A DNA stretch of 64,000 bases from Mycoplasma crocodyli MP145. GTDB lineage: Bacteria > Bacillota_I > Bacilli_A > Mycoplasmatales > Metamycoplasmataceae. The first letter of the stretch is position 1. Each line of letters opens with the position of its first letter. The notes beneath the pieces were generated by a model, which did no database searches, had not been told where the DNA came from, and saw only the letters and a program-made list of their open reading frames with translations. This document shows, piece after piece, positions 1 to 10,701 of this stretch. The stretch is from contig NC_014014.1 of assembly GCF_000025845.1 (NCBI RefSeq), positions 524,832 through 588,831 on the forward strand, in the 5' to 3' direction. Both the position numbers and the translations under genes were made by a program.

Positions 1-957
1 GGTAAGATTAACGAAGCAACAAAGTCATTTGAAGTAACATTCACATTAAGTGAAAAAGGCAAAAAACTTACAAGCGATCAAAAGACACTAAACATTACAA
101 AATTTAAAACAAAAGAATCAACAACAGTTAAATATAACAATATATTTATAGAAGCTTTTCAAAGAAATACAAAAGATCTTTTTAAAGCTATAAAAGCAGA
201 AAACGATGATGCAAAACTTACTAAGACAAAAGAATTACAATCCAACCTTGCAAATGGATTAAATGAAGTTCAAAAAGTTATTGTTGATTATCAAAAATCA
301 GCACTAGAAGAAATATCAAAATCATTCCCCGAACTTAGCGTTGATGAATTAGGAGTTACCGGTTCAGCACTTAACTTGCTAGTTGATTCAGTTGAAAAAT
401 GAGTAGTAGGAATTACAAAATCAATAGTAGCAGATTACATTAATACAGAAAAATATGATAATGGTATTGCGGCACTTAAAACAAAAATCACTGAAGAGAA
501 ATTAAAAGAATTATCTACAATGTTAGGCGACAAAATCACTGATTTAGGAACACTTTTAAAACCAGTTACAACAACAGTTTTTAAAACTTTAAATACAAAT
601 GAAACAACAAAGAATATTAAAGATTTAGATAAACAAACAGCAGAATTAGTTAAATATTTTGAAACTGAAGCATTTGCTAATGTATCAAAAAAATTAAATG
701 AAATTGATTTTAAAAATGTGACAAATGGATACAAAGTTAAATTAGAAGAAGTAAAAAAAGTTCTTGTTGATGATTTTAAAAGTCAAATCAAAACTAAACT
801 AGATACTTTATTTACAGATGAAAAAGAAAAAACAGCAATTAAGGAAGCACTTAGAGCAAAATTTGATGTGTTAATGTTGCAAGTTAACAATGCTGCTCAA
901 GCATTATTTACAGGAATGCAAAAACTAGCAACAACACTAGATTTGATTAAAAAATAA
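1..957 (+). CDS. C-terminal part of a large helical surface-type protein (5' end outside window)
   Basis: The reading frame is open from base 1 and ends at TAA 955-957, so the N-terminus lies upstream. The visible 318 residues are rich in Lys, Glu, Thr and Asn, with long amphipathic, coiled-coil-like stretches and no membrane segment. One TGA (about base 400) is read as Trp. The composition matches mycoplasma lipoproteins and other exported proteins rather than an enzyme, and no catalytic motif is visible. It is followed directly by a hairpin/T-tract terminator. Function is not recognised. An exported location is inferred only from composition, since the signal peptide would lie outside the window. 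Confidence 0.75.
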
Positions 958-981
958 TTGTTCTTAAAAATAAACAAAATG

Positions 982-1003
982 TCAGGTTGTCCTGATATTT
1001 TTT
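982..1003 (+). terminator. Terminator of the partial surface-protein gene
   Basis: Stem TCAGG/CCTGA with a 4-nt loop followed by TATTTTTT, 25 bases after the stop codon. It faces a second terminator for the convergent rpsF operon. Confidence 0.75.
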
Positions 1004-1026
1004 AATAACCATCTATTAATAGTAAA

Positions 1027-1050
1027 TAAAAAAATCAGGTTGCCCCGATT
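1027..1050 (-). terminator. Terminator of the rpsF-ssb-rpsR operon
   Basis: Read on the minus strand: ATCGGG, loop GCAA, CCTGAT, then a run of seven T. It lies just downstream of the rpsR stop and uses nearly the same stem sequence as the convergent terminator at 982. Confidence 0.75.
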
Positions 1051-1058
1051 AATTATAT

Positions 1059-1316
1059 TTATTTAGATAAACGAACACGAGATACTGTGTATGGTAAGAA
1101 AGCAATGTATCTTGCTCTCTTAATTGCACTAGCAATTTTTCTTTGATGTTTAGCACAAGCACCTGAGTTTGCCTTAGGTTTAATTTGACCTGTAGCATTA
1201 ATATACTTTTTAAGAGTTTCTACATCTTTGTAATCGATATATTGTACATGGTTTTCGCAGAATTCACATGCTCTTTTTTTGAACTGGAAGTTTTTCTTCT
1301 TTTTAATAAATTTCAT
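1059..1316 (-). CDS. rpsR: 30S ribosomal protein S18
   Basis: 85 residues, a normal S18 length. S18 binds the 30S platform together with S6. The basic N-terminus leads into C17-x2-C20, and C54-x2-H57 follows before the conserved RARYIAFLPY segment. The Cys/His set suggests a zinc-binding form of S18; that is inferred from the residues. An AAGGAAA ribosome-binding site precedes the ATG. It is the last gene of the classic rpsF-ssb-rpsR operon, 20 bases after ssb, and ends at a terminator. Confidence 0.97.
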   Translation of the reverse strand: MKFIKKKKNFQFKKRACEFCENHVQYIDYKDVETLKKYINATGQIKPKANSGACAKHQRKIASAIKRARYIAFLPYTVSRVRLSK

Positions 1317-1336
1317 AATTTATTTTCCTTTCATGA

Positions 1337-1831
1337 CTATAGATTGTCAATATCATTAAATCCAATATCTCAATTATCATTTTTATCATCACTTTCATTT
1401 TTTGAAGTTGGATAGTCTTTGACAAATTGTGGTTTAGGATTTTTATTTTGATTAAAAGAATTATTAATATAATTTGTATTTGTAGATTGTGTTGAACCGT
1501 TATTTCTTGCTTCAATAACTGATTTAGGTTCTAACAAATTAATATTTTCCACAGTAACTTCATAATTTCTTATCATTTTTCCATCACTTCCTTCATAAGA
1601 ACTTGATGTAAATGTTCCTTCAATTGAAACTAAAGAACCTTTTTTAGCGTATCTATTTATAAAATCTGCTGACGATCTTCATGCAACTAATGGAATAAAA
1701 TCTGTTTGTTCCTGAGGTTGTGATTGTCTTCTGGAAACTGCTATTGTAAATCTACAATATGGAATGTTACTTGAAGTAATATTATATCTAATATCACTAG
1801 CTACTCTTCCAATTAATAATACTTTATTCAT
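1337..1831 (-). CDS. ssb: Single-stranded DNA-binding protein
   Basis: 164 residues. An N-terminal OB fold begins MNKVLLIGRV and runs to about residue 105, followed by a low-complexity Asn/Gln-rich linker and an acidic tail ending in D-I-D-N-L. The usual DDDIPF tip is therefore altered. SSB coats single-stranded DNA during replication and repair. Two TGA codons are read as Trp, one of them in the tail. It sits between rpsF and rpsR, the standard arrangement, with 11 bases separating it from rpsF. It is clearly different from the second SSB-like protein inside the ICE (32550-32999). Confidence 0.95.
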
Positions 1832-1842
1832 AAATTCCTCTT

Positions 1843-2355
1843 TTAATTATTATCTGAAGTTTTAACTGTTCTTCTAACTTTAGGTTTGTCACCTTGAACT
1901 TCTGTTTCTTTTTTGTAAACTCTTTTTGTTTTAACGCCATCAACTGCTGTTGAGTTTTCATCGCCAGCAATCCTTGCTCTTGGTGTATATTCTCTTTTGT
2001 GTGTTGATTGTTCATCTTTTCTAAATGATTTTACAAAAGGTTTTTTAACAAATTGTTTCTTGTTTTTAGAAATATTTAAACCTTTTTCTGAATCTAAATT
2101 AACTACTAAATTTCTTCAAACGGTTTTTAAGATGTTTGCTTTTCTTGAAAATTCAGCAATCAATTCTGGTTTAGCTTCAACTTCTGCTAAATAGTAATGA
2201 GCATGCTTAGATTTATTAATTTCATAAGCTAACTCTGTTTTTTCTAATTTTTGTGTCTTCTTAACACCTTTACCAAAAACCTCATCAAGAAGTTTAGTAG
2301 CTGTATTCGCTTCAGCTTTAGGATCAAGAATTAAGACAATTTCATATTTTGCCAT
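1843..2355 (-). CDS. rpsF: 30S ribosomal protein S6, with C-terminal extension
   Basis: 170 residues. The first about 95 match S6 (start MAKYEIVLILDP; middle with the YYLAEV strand), the platform protein that pairs with S18. The remaining about 70 residues are a Lys/Arg-rich tail absent from the roughly 100-residue S6 of most bacteria; extended S6 proteins are known in mycoplasmas. The start ATG has a strong GGAGGAAC ribosome-binding site. First gene of the operon. Its leader holds two small hairpins (2378-2406), a position where S6:S18 autoregulation acts in other bacteria, but I cannot match the known binding motif. Confidence 0.96.
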
Positions 2356-2358
2356 TGT

Positions 2359-2419
2359 TCCTCCTTATGGACTTATGGGCTTACTAGCCAAGGAGTATAA
2401 ATACTCAATGACTATTATA
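2359..2419 (-). promoter_or_regulatory. rpsF: rpsF leader: promoter -10 and two hairpins
   Basis: On the minus strand a TATAAT box lies at 2414-2419. Downstream come a 6-bp perfect stem, GAGTAT/ATACTC (2393-2406), and a 4-bp stem, GGCT/AGCC (2378-2389), before the GGAGGA site. This is a plausible place for S6/S18 feedback control. The structures are seen; the regulatory role is inference. Confidence 0.45.
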
Positions 2420-2579
2420 TATATTTATTTTTAAAGTATAAATATTATTTTAAATATTTTTAGATAAGTATAAATATAACCACTATGTTTAAATCCTTAT
2501 AATTATGTGGTTAGTTGTTGTGTTCACAAAAAAATACTTAAAAATAGTATAATTATCAATATGAAAACAATGGAGAAAA

Positions 2580-4436
2580 ATGAAAAAAAATAAAAAACTT
2601 ATAACACTTTTGCAAGTTTGAAGTGCAGTATCTTTGCCTACTTTTTGCTTAATTTCTTGTGTTAAAAATACTAACGATAAAGATAAAAGTACAAACAACA
2701 AAGACAATGGAACATCTACAGAAGAAGATAATAATAAAATCTTACCAAGTGAAATGAAAGATAAATTTAATTATTTTAAGACTGATAAAATTATTAACAA
2801 TAACTTCAATACCTTCTATCAAGACCTTTTTGATTCGGCAACAAATGAAGTTCCAACCGTTTTAATATCAAGAAATGCATCACAAGCTTACATTGCATTA
2901 TTATTACAAATGATTGGAGATTTAGAAATTAGTAACGGGACAAGTTTTGCAAATATTGAAAACAACGATATTTTATTATTAGTTGATCAAATGACATACA
3001 ATAGTAAAAAAACAGAAAAACAAAAGTTTAATTTTAAGGACATATTAGATAAGTACAAAAACGATAAACAAAAAGATTTAGCAATTTATCATAATCTAAA
3101 TCAAATCGACCCTACTAAAGATGTTCCGTACGAAAGATTCTTAACAAACAAAGAAAACGGAATTGACTCGCTAGTTGAATTAAAAACATATTTAAAAAAA
3201 TGACTAGATAAAAATAATGATCAAAAATTTGACTTTTATATTCCTGAATTGAGTTGATTCGAAACTAAAGATGATACAAAATTATGAGACTTTATAACTA
3301 AGCATGCTAATAAAATTATTTTTATTACGGACGGAAATGCATTAACATGACAAGATGTTTCGGGAACCTTTAATTCATATTTTGATAAGTTAAATAATCA
3401 AATTAGTCCAATAGTGCCAATTCAAGATCTGAAAAAAGATATTGAAAAGAGATACTCTACTTATGCAAAAGAAACAAAACAAGATAAAAAACTTCCTAAG
3501 TGACTTGAAGAATTTAAACTTGATTCTAAAATTAGAATGTATAGTTGAACTAATGGAAGTAAAAATGAAAACAACAAAATAACTATGAATTATTCTCCTG
3601 TTGATTTCTTTGCATTAGACCAAGATATGAACTTAAATGGTAAAGTTATTAATTCAGAGAAAAATATTATAGGTTTTGAAATTAATGATTTTTCAGATTT
3701 ATTAATTTCAAATGCTTCTATGTATGATAAGAAAAAGAAAAATGTAATTTGAAGTGGGTCTTCATTATTTATCTCGAAAGATAGCAACAAAAGAAATGAA
3801 TTTAGATTCAACAATCTTCCTCACGCAAAATATGAATTACAAAATTTAATAAAGGCTTTCCAAGTTAAATTTCCACCAAGTGAATACAACTGATTATTTA
3901 AATTACATCCATATTTTAGAGATGGTGAAGAATCGTTAAACTACATCAAAGAAATTGCACCAGATATAACACATCCAATTGTTATTAAGTCAAGCGCAAG
4001 CATAGAAAACATAATCACCTATGATATACATCAATTAAAAAATGGTAAGGAAGCTTTTTTATTTGATAAAGAAGATCAAAAAAATATTAATTCAATTCCA
4101 AAAACAACATTTATTGGTGGACAACCTTCAACATCGTTATTAAGTTCAGTTATGCATTTAATATCGTCATCACTTAATATTTCGCTTAATCAAGCAAATA
4201 GATATATTAATCCTGCAAACTTCCCATACCCTTCTTCTTATCACACAATAACAAGAGATACAACTTATGTAAAACCAAGTGTAGGTAAATCAATCAACTT
4301 AAAAAGTCTGGAAAAAATATATAAAGATTTAATTGATGCAGAGTTATTCCCAACATTAGATTCGTTTGTTTCAGCTAATGACATAATAGAAAAATATCTT
4401 GGAAAAGAAAAAACAATTAATCCTTTTTTAAAATAA
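2580..4436 (+). CDS. Lipoprotein, possibly a GT80 sialyltransferase-like glycosyltransferase
   Basis: 618 residues. The signal peptide ends in lipobox L-I-S-C (Cys27), so a membrane-anchored, surface-exposed protein is expected. No family is certain. The C-terminal half resembles bacterial GT80 sialyltransferases: F-K-L-H-P (His443-Pro444) followed by a Y-I-x(4)-P-D-I-T segment, and about 70 residues later F-I-G-G-Q-P-S-T-S (Gly513-Ser519), matching in order and spacing the KGHP and VGG-x-A-S-S motifs of GT80 enzymes. I do not see a convincing counterpart of the acidic YDDG motif, so activity is uncertain. Several TGA Trp codons. Start chosen from the GGAGAAA site 5 bases upstream. It is followed by its own terminator and so is probably monocistronic. 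Confidence 0.7.
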
Positions 4437-4443
4437 TTTTATA

Positions 4444-4475
4444 AACAGAAAATGGTAATCACTTTCTGTTTTTTT
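4444..4475 (+). terminator. Terminator after the GT80-like lipoprotein gene
   Basis: Stem AACAGAAA/TTTCTGTT with an 11-nt loop, ending in a run of T. It lies 8 bases after the stop codon. Confidence 0.8.
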
Positions 4476-4527
4476 GTAATTTGAAATAAATTGTTAATAA
4501 AAAAATAAATTGTGATAAATTTAAATT

Positions 4528-6375
4528 ATGAGTAAATTTTTAGTAATAGTTGAATCCCCAAACAAAGTAGCAACAATAAAAAAATATTTGGGTAATGATT
4601 ATGATGTAGAAGCAAGTGTAGGTCACATTGCAAAAATGAAAACATCTGGTCCTTATGGATTAGGTATTGATTTTGAAAATTGAGAACCATTATATTCGCT
4701 TGAATCAGGAAAAAAAGAATTGATAAAAAAATTAAAAGATTTAGCAAAAAATGCTGAATGAGTTTATATATCAACTGACCCCGACCGTGAAGGAGAAGCA
4801 ATCGGTGATCACTTAGTTCAATATCTAAAAATAAGTGATAAATATAATAGAATTAAGTATAATGAAATTACCAAAGATGCTATACTACAAGCAATTTCAA
4901 AACCCGCTAACTTAGATGAAGACTTAGTTAATGCACAAAAGGCAAGAAGAATGCTTGATAGAATAATAGGTTTTAGATTAAGTCAATTAATGAAACAAAA
5001 ATTAGTTAATACACCTACTAATCCCAGTGCTGGAAGAGTACAATCAATAGCTTTAAAATTAGTAATTGATCGCGAAAATGAAATTGAAGCTTTCATACCA
5101 GAAGACTACTATAAATTAGAAGCTCACTTAGGACAAGAATTAATTGCAAATTACATTAATATGGAAAATACTTCAGATAAAAGAGATTGAATTTTTCCTA
5201 ATCAAATTGATGGGTATAAAACATTTTTTACAAATATAAAAAATAATACATTAACTGTTTCAAGTGTTGATGTATCAGAAAAAAGAGTTGGATCTGTTAC
5301 TCCTTTTAAACAAGCTGTACTTTATAGAAGAAGTCAATACAATTCATCAATAACTCAATCTGCTGCTCAAAAACTTTATGAAGGTTATGGAGATGGCGGA
5401 TTAATTTCGTATCCACGTACCGATAGCACAAGACTAAGCCAAACATTTATAGATAACGCAAGAAAATATGTTCTTGATAAATGAGGTCAAGAATATATAG
5501 CTAGTGATGTAAAAGGATTTTCAGGAGATCAAGATGCCCATGAAGCAATAAGACCTACCGATTTACACTTAACACCAGAAATAGCAAAAGCTAAATATTC
5601 TGAAATGACTGATTACGAATATAATGTTTATAAACTAATTTACATTAATACACTACAAGCAATAATGACTCGTCCATTGAGAGTTAACAAAAGTTATACT
5701 TTATTAATTGATAAATATACTTTTAAAATGAATTTTTCAACCGTTAAATTTGATGGATATTATGTAATTACAGGTCAATATGATCAAGATAATAATGATC
5801 CTAATTATGAAATAAACCAAAAAATTAAAGTTAATGAATATAAATTTAGTGATCACCAAACAAAACCAAGACCAAGATATACAGAAGGTTCTTTAATTGA
5901 AGCACTTGATGAAATTAAAGTTGGAAGACCATCCACTTTTGCCACAACAGTTAAAATTTTAAAGGATCGGGAATATGTAATTAATGAAGCAAGCGCACTT
6001 AAACCAACTGAATTTGGAAAGTCAGTTTTAGAAAAATTAATTTTTTCATTCTCAAATATTATTAACGAATCATATACAGCTCTTGTTGAAGAGCAATTAG
6101 ATTTAATTGCTGAAAATAAATTGTCAAAAGAACCTGTAATGCAAGATTTTTGACAAAGATTTGACGAAACTATGAATGAAGCAATTAACACAATGGAAAG
6201 AACTGTTTTACTTCCTATTTCTCTAGATGAAAAATGTCCTGAGGATGCTGCTGATCTGCTTGTAAAAAGAAATAGAAAAGGTCAAAAATTCGCAGGGTGT
6301 GCAAATTATCCAAATTGTACTTATACAAAAAGTATTGAAAAACCAAGAGGATTTTTTAGAAAAAAGGCTGTATAA
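4528..6375 (+). CDS. topA: DNA topoisomerase I (type IA)
   Basis: 615 residues; relaxes negative supercoils. The Toprim domain (about 1-115) contains S-P-N-K and T-D-P-D-R-E-G-E. The strand-passage domain carries the active-site Tyr295 within [10 protein letters not shown]. The C-terminus keeps one zinc-finger-like Cys pair (C-P; C-A-N-Y-P-N-C) and is shorter than in E. coli. Several TGA Trp codons. No Shine-Dalgarno precedes the ATG (upstream is AT-only), so translation may be leaderless or weakly initiated. The stop codon lies inside the terminator hairpin. Confidence 0.97.
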
Positions 6376-6391
6376 GCCTTTTATATTTTTT
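6362..6391 (+). terminator. topA terminator overlapping the stop codon
   Basis: Stem AAAAGGCT/AGCCTTTT with a 5-nt loop and a following T run. The last codons and TAA of topA form the left arm and loop. Confidence 0.75.
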
Positions 6392-6412
6392 TAAAAAATA
6401 TAAAATATTATC

Positions 6413-7663
6413 ATGAATAATATAAAGGAAGAAAAAATAATTTTTCATATTGATTTCGATTCTTATTTCGTAAGTGCTGCAAGAACTTTAAATCCAGAGT
6501 TAATTAACGTACCTGTTGCTATTGGGAGAAATTCAAGTAATGCAATTGCAACATCGGTAAGTTATGAATTAAAGAACTTAAAATTTAAACCTGGCGATAA
6601 AATTTCAGCTATCAAAAAAAAGATTCCAAATCTAAAAGTTGTGGAGCCTCGTTTTGAACTTTATACTTATTTATCTTCATCAATATTTGACTACATTTAT
6701 AATAATTATTCAAAGGTTATGGAAGTAGTTTCTATAGATGAGTGTTTTGTTGATGTTAGTCATTTAGTAAAAAATTACCAAGAAGCAATAACACTTGCAT
6801 ATGAAATTCAAAACGTTATAAATAGAGACTTTAAGATACCACTTACAATAGGAATTTCATATAATAAATTTTTAGCAAAAATGACTACTAATATTAACAA
6901 ACCTTTTGGTGTAGGATTAACTACTGTAAGTGATGTTAAAAAAAATTTTTATCATCTAGATGTAGAAAAATTTTATGGAATAGGTAAAGCAAACGCACTT
7001 AAATTAAAATCCATTGGTATCTATACCATAGGTGATTTAGCAAAAAAAGATCATAATTCTTTTGAATTAAATGATGCTCTTGGAGTCATATCTAGAAACA
7101 TAGTGCTTGAAGCAAGGGGATTAGGCAGCAATATTGTTAATACCAATAAAAATGAAGTTAAAACAATAGGTAACTCACTTACTTTTGAAAGTTTTACTCT
7201 AGATGAAAAAGAAGATATTTTAGTTATTCTAAAATCATTAATTAGAAAAGTTTCAACACGTGCTCAAAATAGAAATTTAGTTGGTAATGTAATTACAGTT
7301 TTAATAAGAACCAATAAAGGAATATGAACAAATAAGCAGAAAAAAATTGATAATTTTGTAAATAGTTATGATGATATTTTTTACTGGTCTAACATTATAA
7401 TGTTTGAATTTTATAATGATGAAGAAATAAAAGGAATTGGTATAAGATTGAGTGGTTTAGCCAATATTTTTGAACTTAATAAAATGAATAATCTTTTTGA
7501 TATGAAACAACCAAAATCTAAACTTGAAAGAGTAATTAATAAAGTTAATTTTAAAACAGGTAATAAAACACTATTAACATTAAAAGAATTTCAAAGTGAC
7601 AAAAGCAAAAAACATAGTCAAAATAAATATTTACATGAAGATAATGTTTTTAAGAAATTTTAA
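6413..7663 (+). CDS. dinB: Y-family DNA polymerase IV
   Basis: 416 residues, close to other DinB proteins. Translesion polymerase of the DNA damage response. Catalytic acidic residues are visible as D14 in H-I-D-F-D-S-Y-F and D109-E110 in S-I-D-E-C-F. Helix-hairpin-helix thumb (F-Y-G-I-G-K-A-N-A), then the little-finger domain from about residue 235. The steric-gate position is aromatic (Tyr18-Phe19), as in the family. TGA Trp at 7324. It starts 22 bases after the topA terminator, with weak Shine-Dalgarno signal. Single gene. Confidence 0.93.
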
Positions 7664-7729
7664 TAAAATTAATTAAGTTTATTAATCAAGAATGTTATAT
7701 TATTATAAAGTAATATACGAAAGGATAAA

Positions 7730-8821
7730 ATGAAGATAGCTATATTTGGGGGATCATTTGATCCTATTCATAAAGGACACACAAAAATTGCAAATTGGTG
7801 TATTAATGAATTAGAACTTGATAAGTTAATTTTTATTCCAGCTTTTAAATCACCATTTAAAACAAACAGAAACTTAGTTGATCAAAATCATAGAATAGAA
7901 ATGATTAAATTGGTATTACCAGAAAAATGTGAAATTAGCGATTTCGAACTAAAAAGACAAGGTGTGAGTTACACAATAGAAACTGTAAAATATTTTAAAA
8001 ACAAGTATCCAAATGATGAGTTATTTTTAATTATAGGAAGTGACAATTTACCAAAATTAAACAAATGAAAAGATATTGATGAGTTGTCTAAAATAACTAA
8101 AATTGCTGCTTTTAAACGTGGTAAAAATATTAATAAATTAAATTTAAAAAGATATAATGGTATCCTATTGAATAATCCACTCTTTAACTATTCTTCAACA
8201 GAATTTAAAAAAGGTTATTTGGATGTTTGTGATGAAAAAGTGATTGAATACATAGGTAAAAACTTTTTATATGCTCAGGAACTTGTAACAAACATGTTAA
8301 GTGCTAAAAGATCAAAACATTCATTTGCAGCAGCCACATTTGCAGCAGAGGTTGCCAAAGGAAATAAATTAAATGCTAAAATTAGTTATTATGCTGCATT
8401 ATTTCATGATATAGCAAAGGAATGAGACGATGAAGAACACAAAAACTTTTTAACTAGATTTGGCTATGATACAGCCAAATATGGAAGACATGAGTATCAT
8501 CAATTATGTGGTGCTTTATGACTTGAACACATATATAAAATTAATAATCAAGAAATTATTAAATCGGTAAGGTATCATACCACAACAAATATTTACGAAC
8601 AAAAAGTAGCTACAGAATTAGAAAAAATCGTGTATATTGCTGATAAAATTTGCGAAGGAAGAAAATTTGAAGGGATTCAAAAACTTAGAGAAATTGCATT
8701 AAGTGATTATAAGGAAGCTTTTAAATTAGTCCTAAAAAGAACATATGATTTTGAAAAAAGTAAAGGAACAATATTTAGTGATGTTCAAGAAAAAACATAT
8801 AAGCTAAATTTAGAAAAATAA
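7730..8821 (+). CDS. nadD: Fusion of nicotinate-nucleotide adenylyltransferase (NadD) and YqeK-type HD hydrolase
   Basis: 363 residues. Residues 1-180 are NadD: G-G-S-F-D-P-I-H-K-G-H with the H14-x-G-H17 nucleotidyltransferase motif and a later S-S-T-E-F near the ISSTxIR position. It makes NaAD from NaMN and ATP. Residues about 185-363 are an HD domain (H197, H226-D227) as in YqeK, the diadenosine tetraphosphate hydrolase that usually follows nadD as a separate gene. The fusion is known in mycoplasmas. TGA Trp at 8068 and 8423. An AAAGGA ribosome-binding site precedes the ATG. The next gene starts one base after the stop. Confidence 0.93.
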
Positions 8822-8822
8822 C

Positions 8823-9536
8823 ATGGAAAGAATACAAAAATTACTCTCTCAAGCAGGTATTGCTTCAAGAAGAAGTTCGGAAGAATTAATTAAAAAAGGT
8901 CTTGTTAAAATAAATGACAAGGTAGCTTTGGTCGGTCAAAAAGCTTCATTTAATGATAAAATAACAGTTAATGGTAAGGAAATATTACAAGAAAAAAAAG
9001 TATATTATATTTTAAATAAACCAGCAAAATACGTTTGTACAAACAAAGATAATTTTGATAGAAAAAAGGTTATTGATTTATTGCCTAATGATGTAAGAAT
9101 TTTTCCGGTAGGACGTCTTGATTATGATACTACAGGTGTTTTATTATTAACAAATGATGGCGAATTAAGCAATAAATTAATTCACCCAAGTTTTAAAATT
9201 TTAAGAAAATATCGCGCAAGATTAGATGAGCCATTAAGTAGACAAGATTTAAATGAATTAAACAAGGATCAAATTATTAATGGAAAACTTTCATCTCAAA
9301 GTGTAGAACAATTAGATAATAAAACATATCTAGTTTCATTACATCAAGGTACTTATCATCATGTTAAAGAACTTTTTTCAAAAGTGGGAAGACTTGTTAT
9401 AAACCTTAAAAGAGTTGAATTTGCAGGACTGGGTGTAGAAAAAATTCCTGTTGGTGAATTTCGCTCCTTAACTATGAAAGAAATTAAATCTCTTCACAAT
9501 TTAGTTAAAGAGGTAAGGAAAAATGAAAAAGAATAA
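8823..9536 (+). CDS. rluB: Pseudouridine synthase, RsuA/RluB family
   Basis: 237 residues. N-terminal S4 RNA-binding domain (about 1-48, S-Q-A-G-I-A-S-R-R), then the synthase domain with catalytic Asp100 in V-G-R-L-D-Y-D-T-T-G. It isomerises uridine in rRNA. Length and the linker make RluB (23S rRNA) more likely than RsuA (16S rRNA), but the sequence alone does not decide. It is translationally coupled to nadD (1-base gap), and its end overlaps the next lipoprotein start by 14 bases, which makes a three-gene operon. Confidence 0.92.
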   Translation: MERIQKLLSQAGIASRRSSEELIKKGLVKINDKVALVGQKASFNDKITVNGKEILQEKKVYYILNKPAKYVCTNKDNFDRKKVIDLLPNDVRIFPVGRLDYDTTGVLLLTNDGELSNKLIHPSFKILRKYRARLDEPLSRQDLNELNKDQIINGKLSSQSVEQLDNKTYLVSLHQGTYHHVKELFSKVGRLVINLKRVEFAGLGVEKIPVGEFRSLTMKEIKSLHNLVKEVRKNEKE

Positions 9537-10665
9537 AATTATATTTTTAGGGTCTTGCTTAAGTTCTGTATTATTAATACCTTTAATCAGTGCATCATGT
9601 GGATCTGATTTTGATAAAGAAAAAAACAAAAAAATCAATGAATTACAAAAAGTGCATAAAAAAATAAGCATTGAATACAAAGAAGGATTTGATTCGTTTG
9701 ATTCGTTCATCAATAATAAAGAATCAGGAACATTAAAATCAATTGATGATTTTTACTTAAAAATTTCCGAAAGTGCAAAGTTGGTTTCTTTTGCATATGA
9801 TGTATTTTATAAAGAACTTAAAGAAAAGTTTGCTTCAGTAAATGATTCTAAACAAAAAGAATTTATAAAGTTTTTTTTCAATAATTTTCAAGAAAATACA
9901 GCAGATGAATTAAATAAAAAAGAAAACCTTTCTCTTAATATTTGAATGAAAAAAATGGAATTAATTAACAACGATTTAATAAAAATTGTAGATGAAAAAC
10001 GTAGAGATTGAAATAACAATTCGAATCAATATAGAAATATATTAAATGATGAATTAAATCTACAAAGTTCAATTATTTTTGATGAAGATGCTAGAAGCAT
10101 AATTAAACAAACAATCGATAATAAAGTAAAACAAATTATAAACCTATGTGAAACATGTCCTAATTCAGATATTAAAATTTATAACCAAATGTGATACAGT
10201 AAAAAATTTAGTATCAACTATAATGACATAAATGTATTAGTTTCAAATCCAGATGATAACAAAGATAAAATTACAAACTTTTGACATACTCATGCACTTG
10301 GTAATGTGCTTAGTGAATGAGCTAACATCTTAGTAAGTGATACATTTGATAGTAATTATTCAGAAACTTTTTCAGTTAATGCAACAAATCAATTAGGAAA
10401 AATGATTGAATATATAAAAGAAAAAAATATTGTCTTTAGTACCATAAATAACAATATTTCTGAATACTACAAATCTCTTAATAAAGCTTATATAAAACTT
10501 AAAAGCGATATAGATGAACTTACCAAAAACAATAGTGGAAAATTTCCTATAGAAACTTTCTTAAGTTATTTCATAGATAAAAAAGACAATTCTTTTTTAC
10601 AAACTCCATATGGAAAAATGAATCATTCTTTAGTAGAATTACATGAGATAGGAAAAAAATTATAG
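9523..10665 (+). CDS. Lipoprotein of unknown function
   Basis: 380 residues. Signal peptide with lipobox S-A-S-C (Cys26), then an almost entirely helical Lys/Glu/Asn-rich body without further membrane segments. The start overlaps rluB by 14 bases and has an AAGGAAA site. Four or more TGA Trp codons show that one frame continues to 10665. It is the last gene of the nadD-rluB-lipoprotein string. Surface location follows from the lipobox; no domain is recognised. Confidence 0.85.
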
Positions 10666-10666
10666 A

Positions 10667-10695
10667 AAAAATTGGAATTGTTAAATTCCAATTTT
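10667..10695. terminator. Bidirectional terminator between lipoprotein and pgk
   Basis: Perfect inverted repeat AAAATTGGAATT/AATTCCAATTTT with a 4-nt loop. The A and T runs make it usable on both strands by the convergent genes. Confidence 0.75.
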
Positions 10696-10701
10696 CTTAC
10701 A

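Noticed and set aside
5853-6191. 112-codon minus-strand ORF inside topA
   Set aside because: Antisense shadow of a strongly conserved gene.
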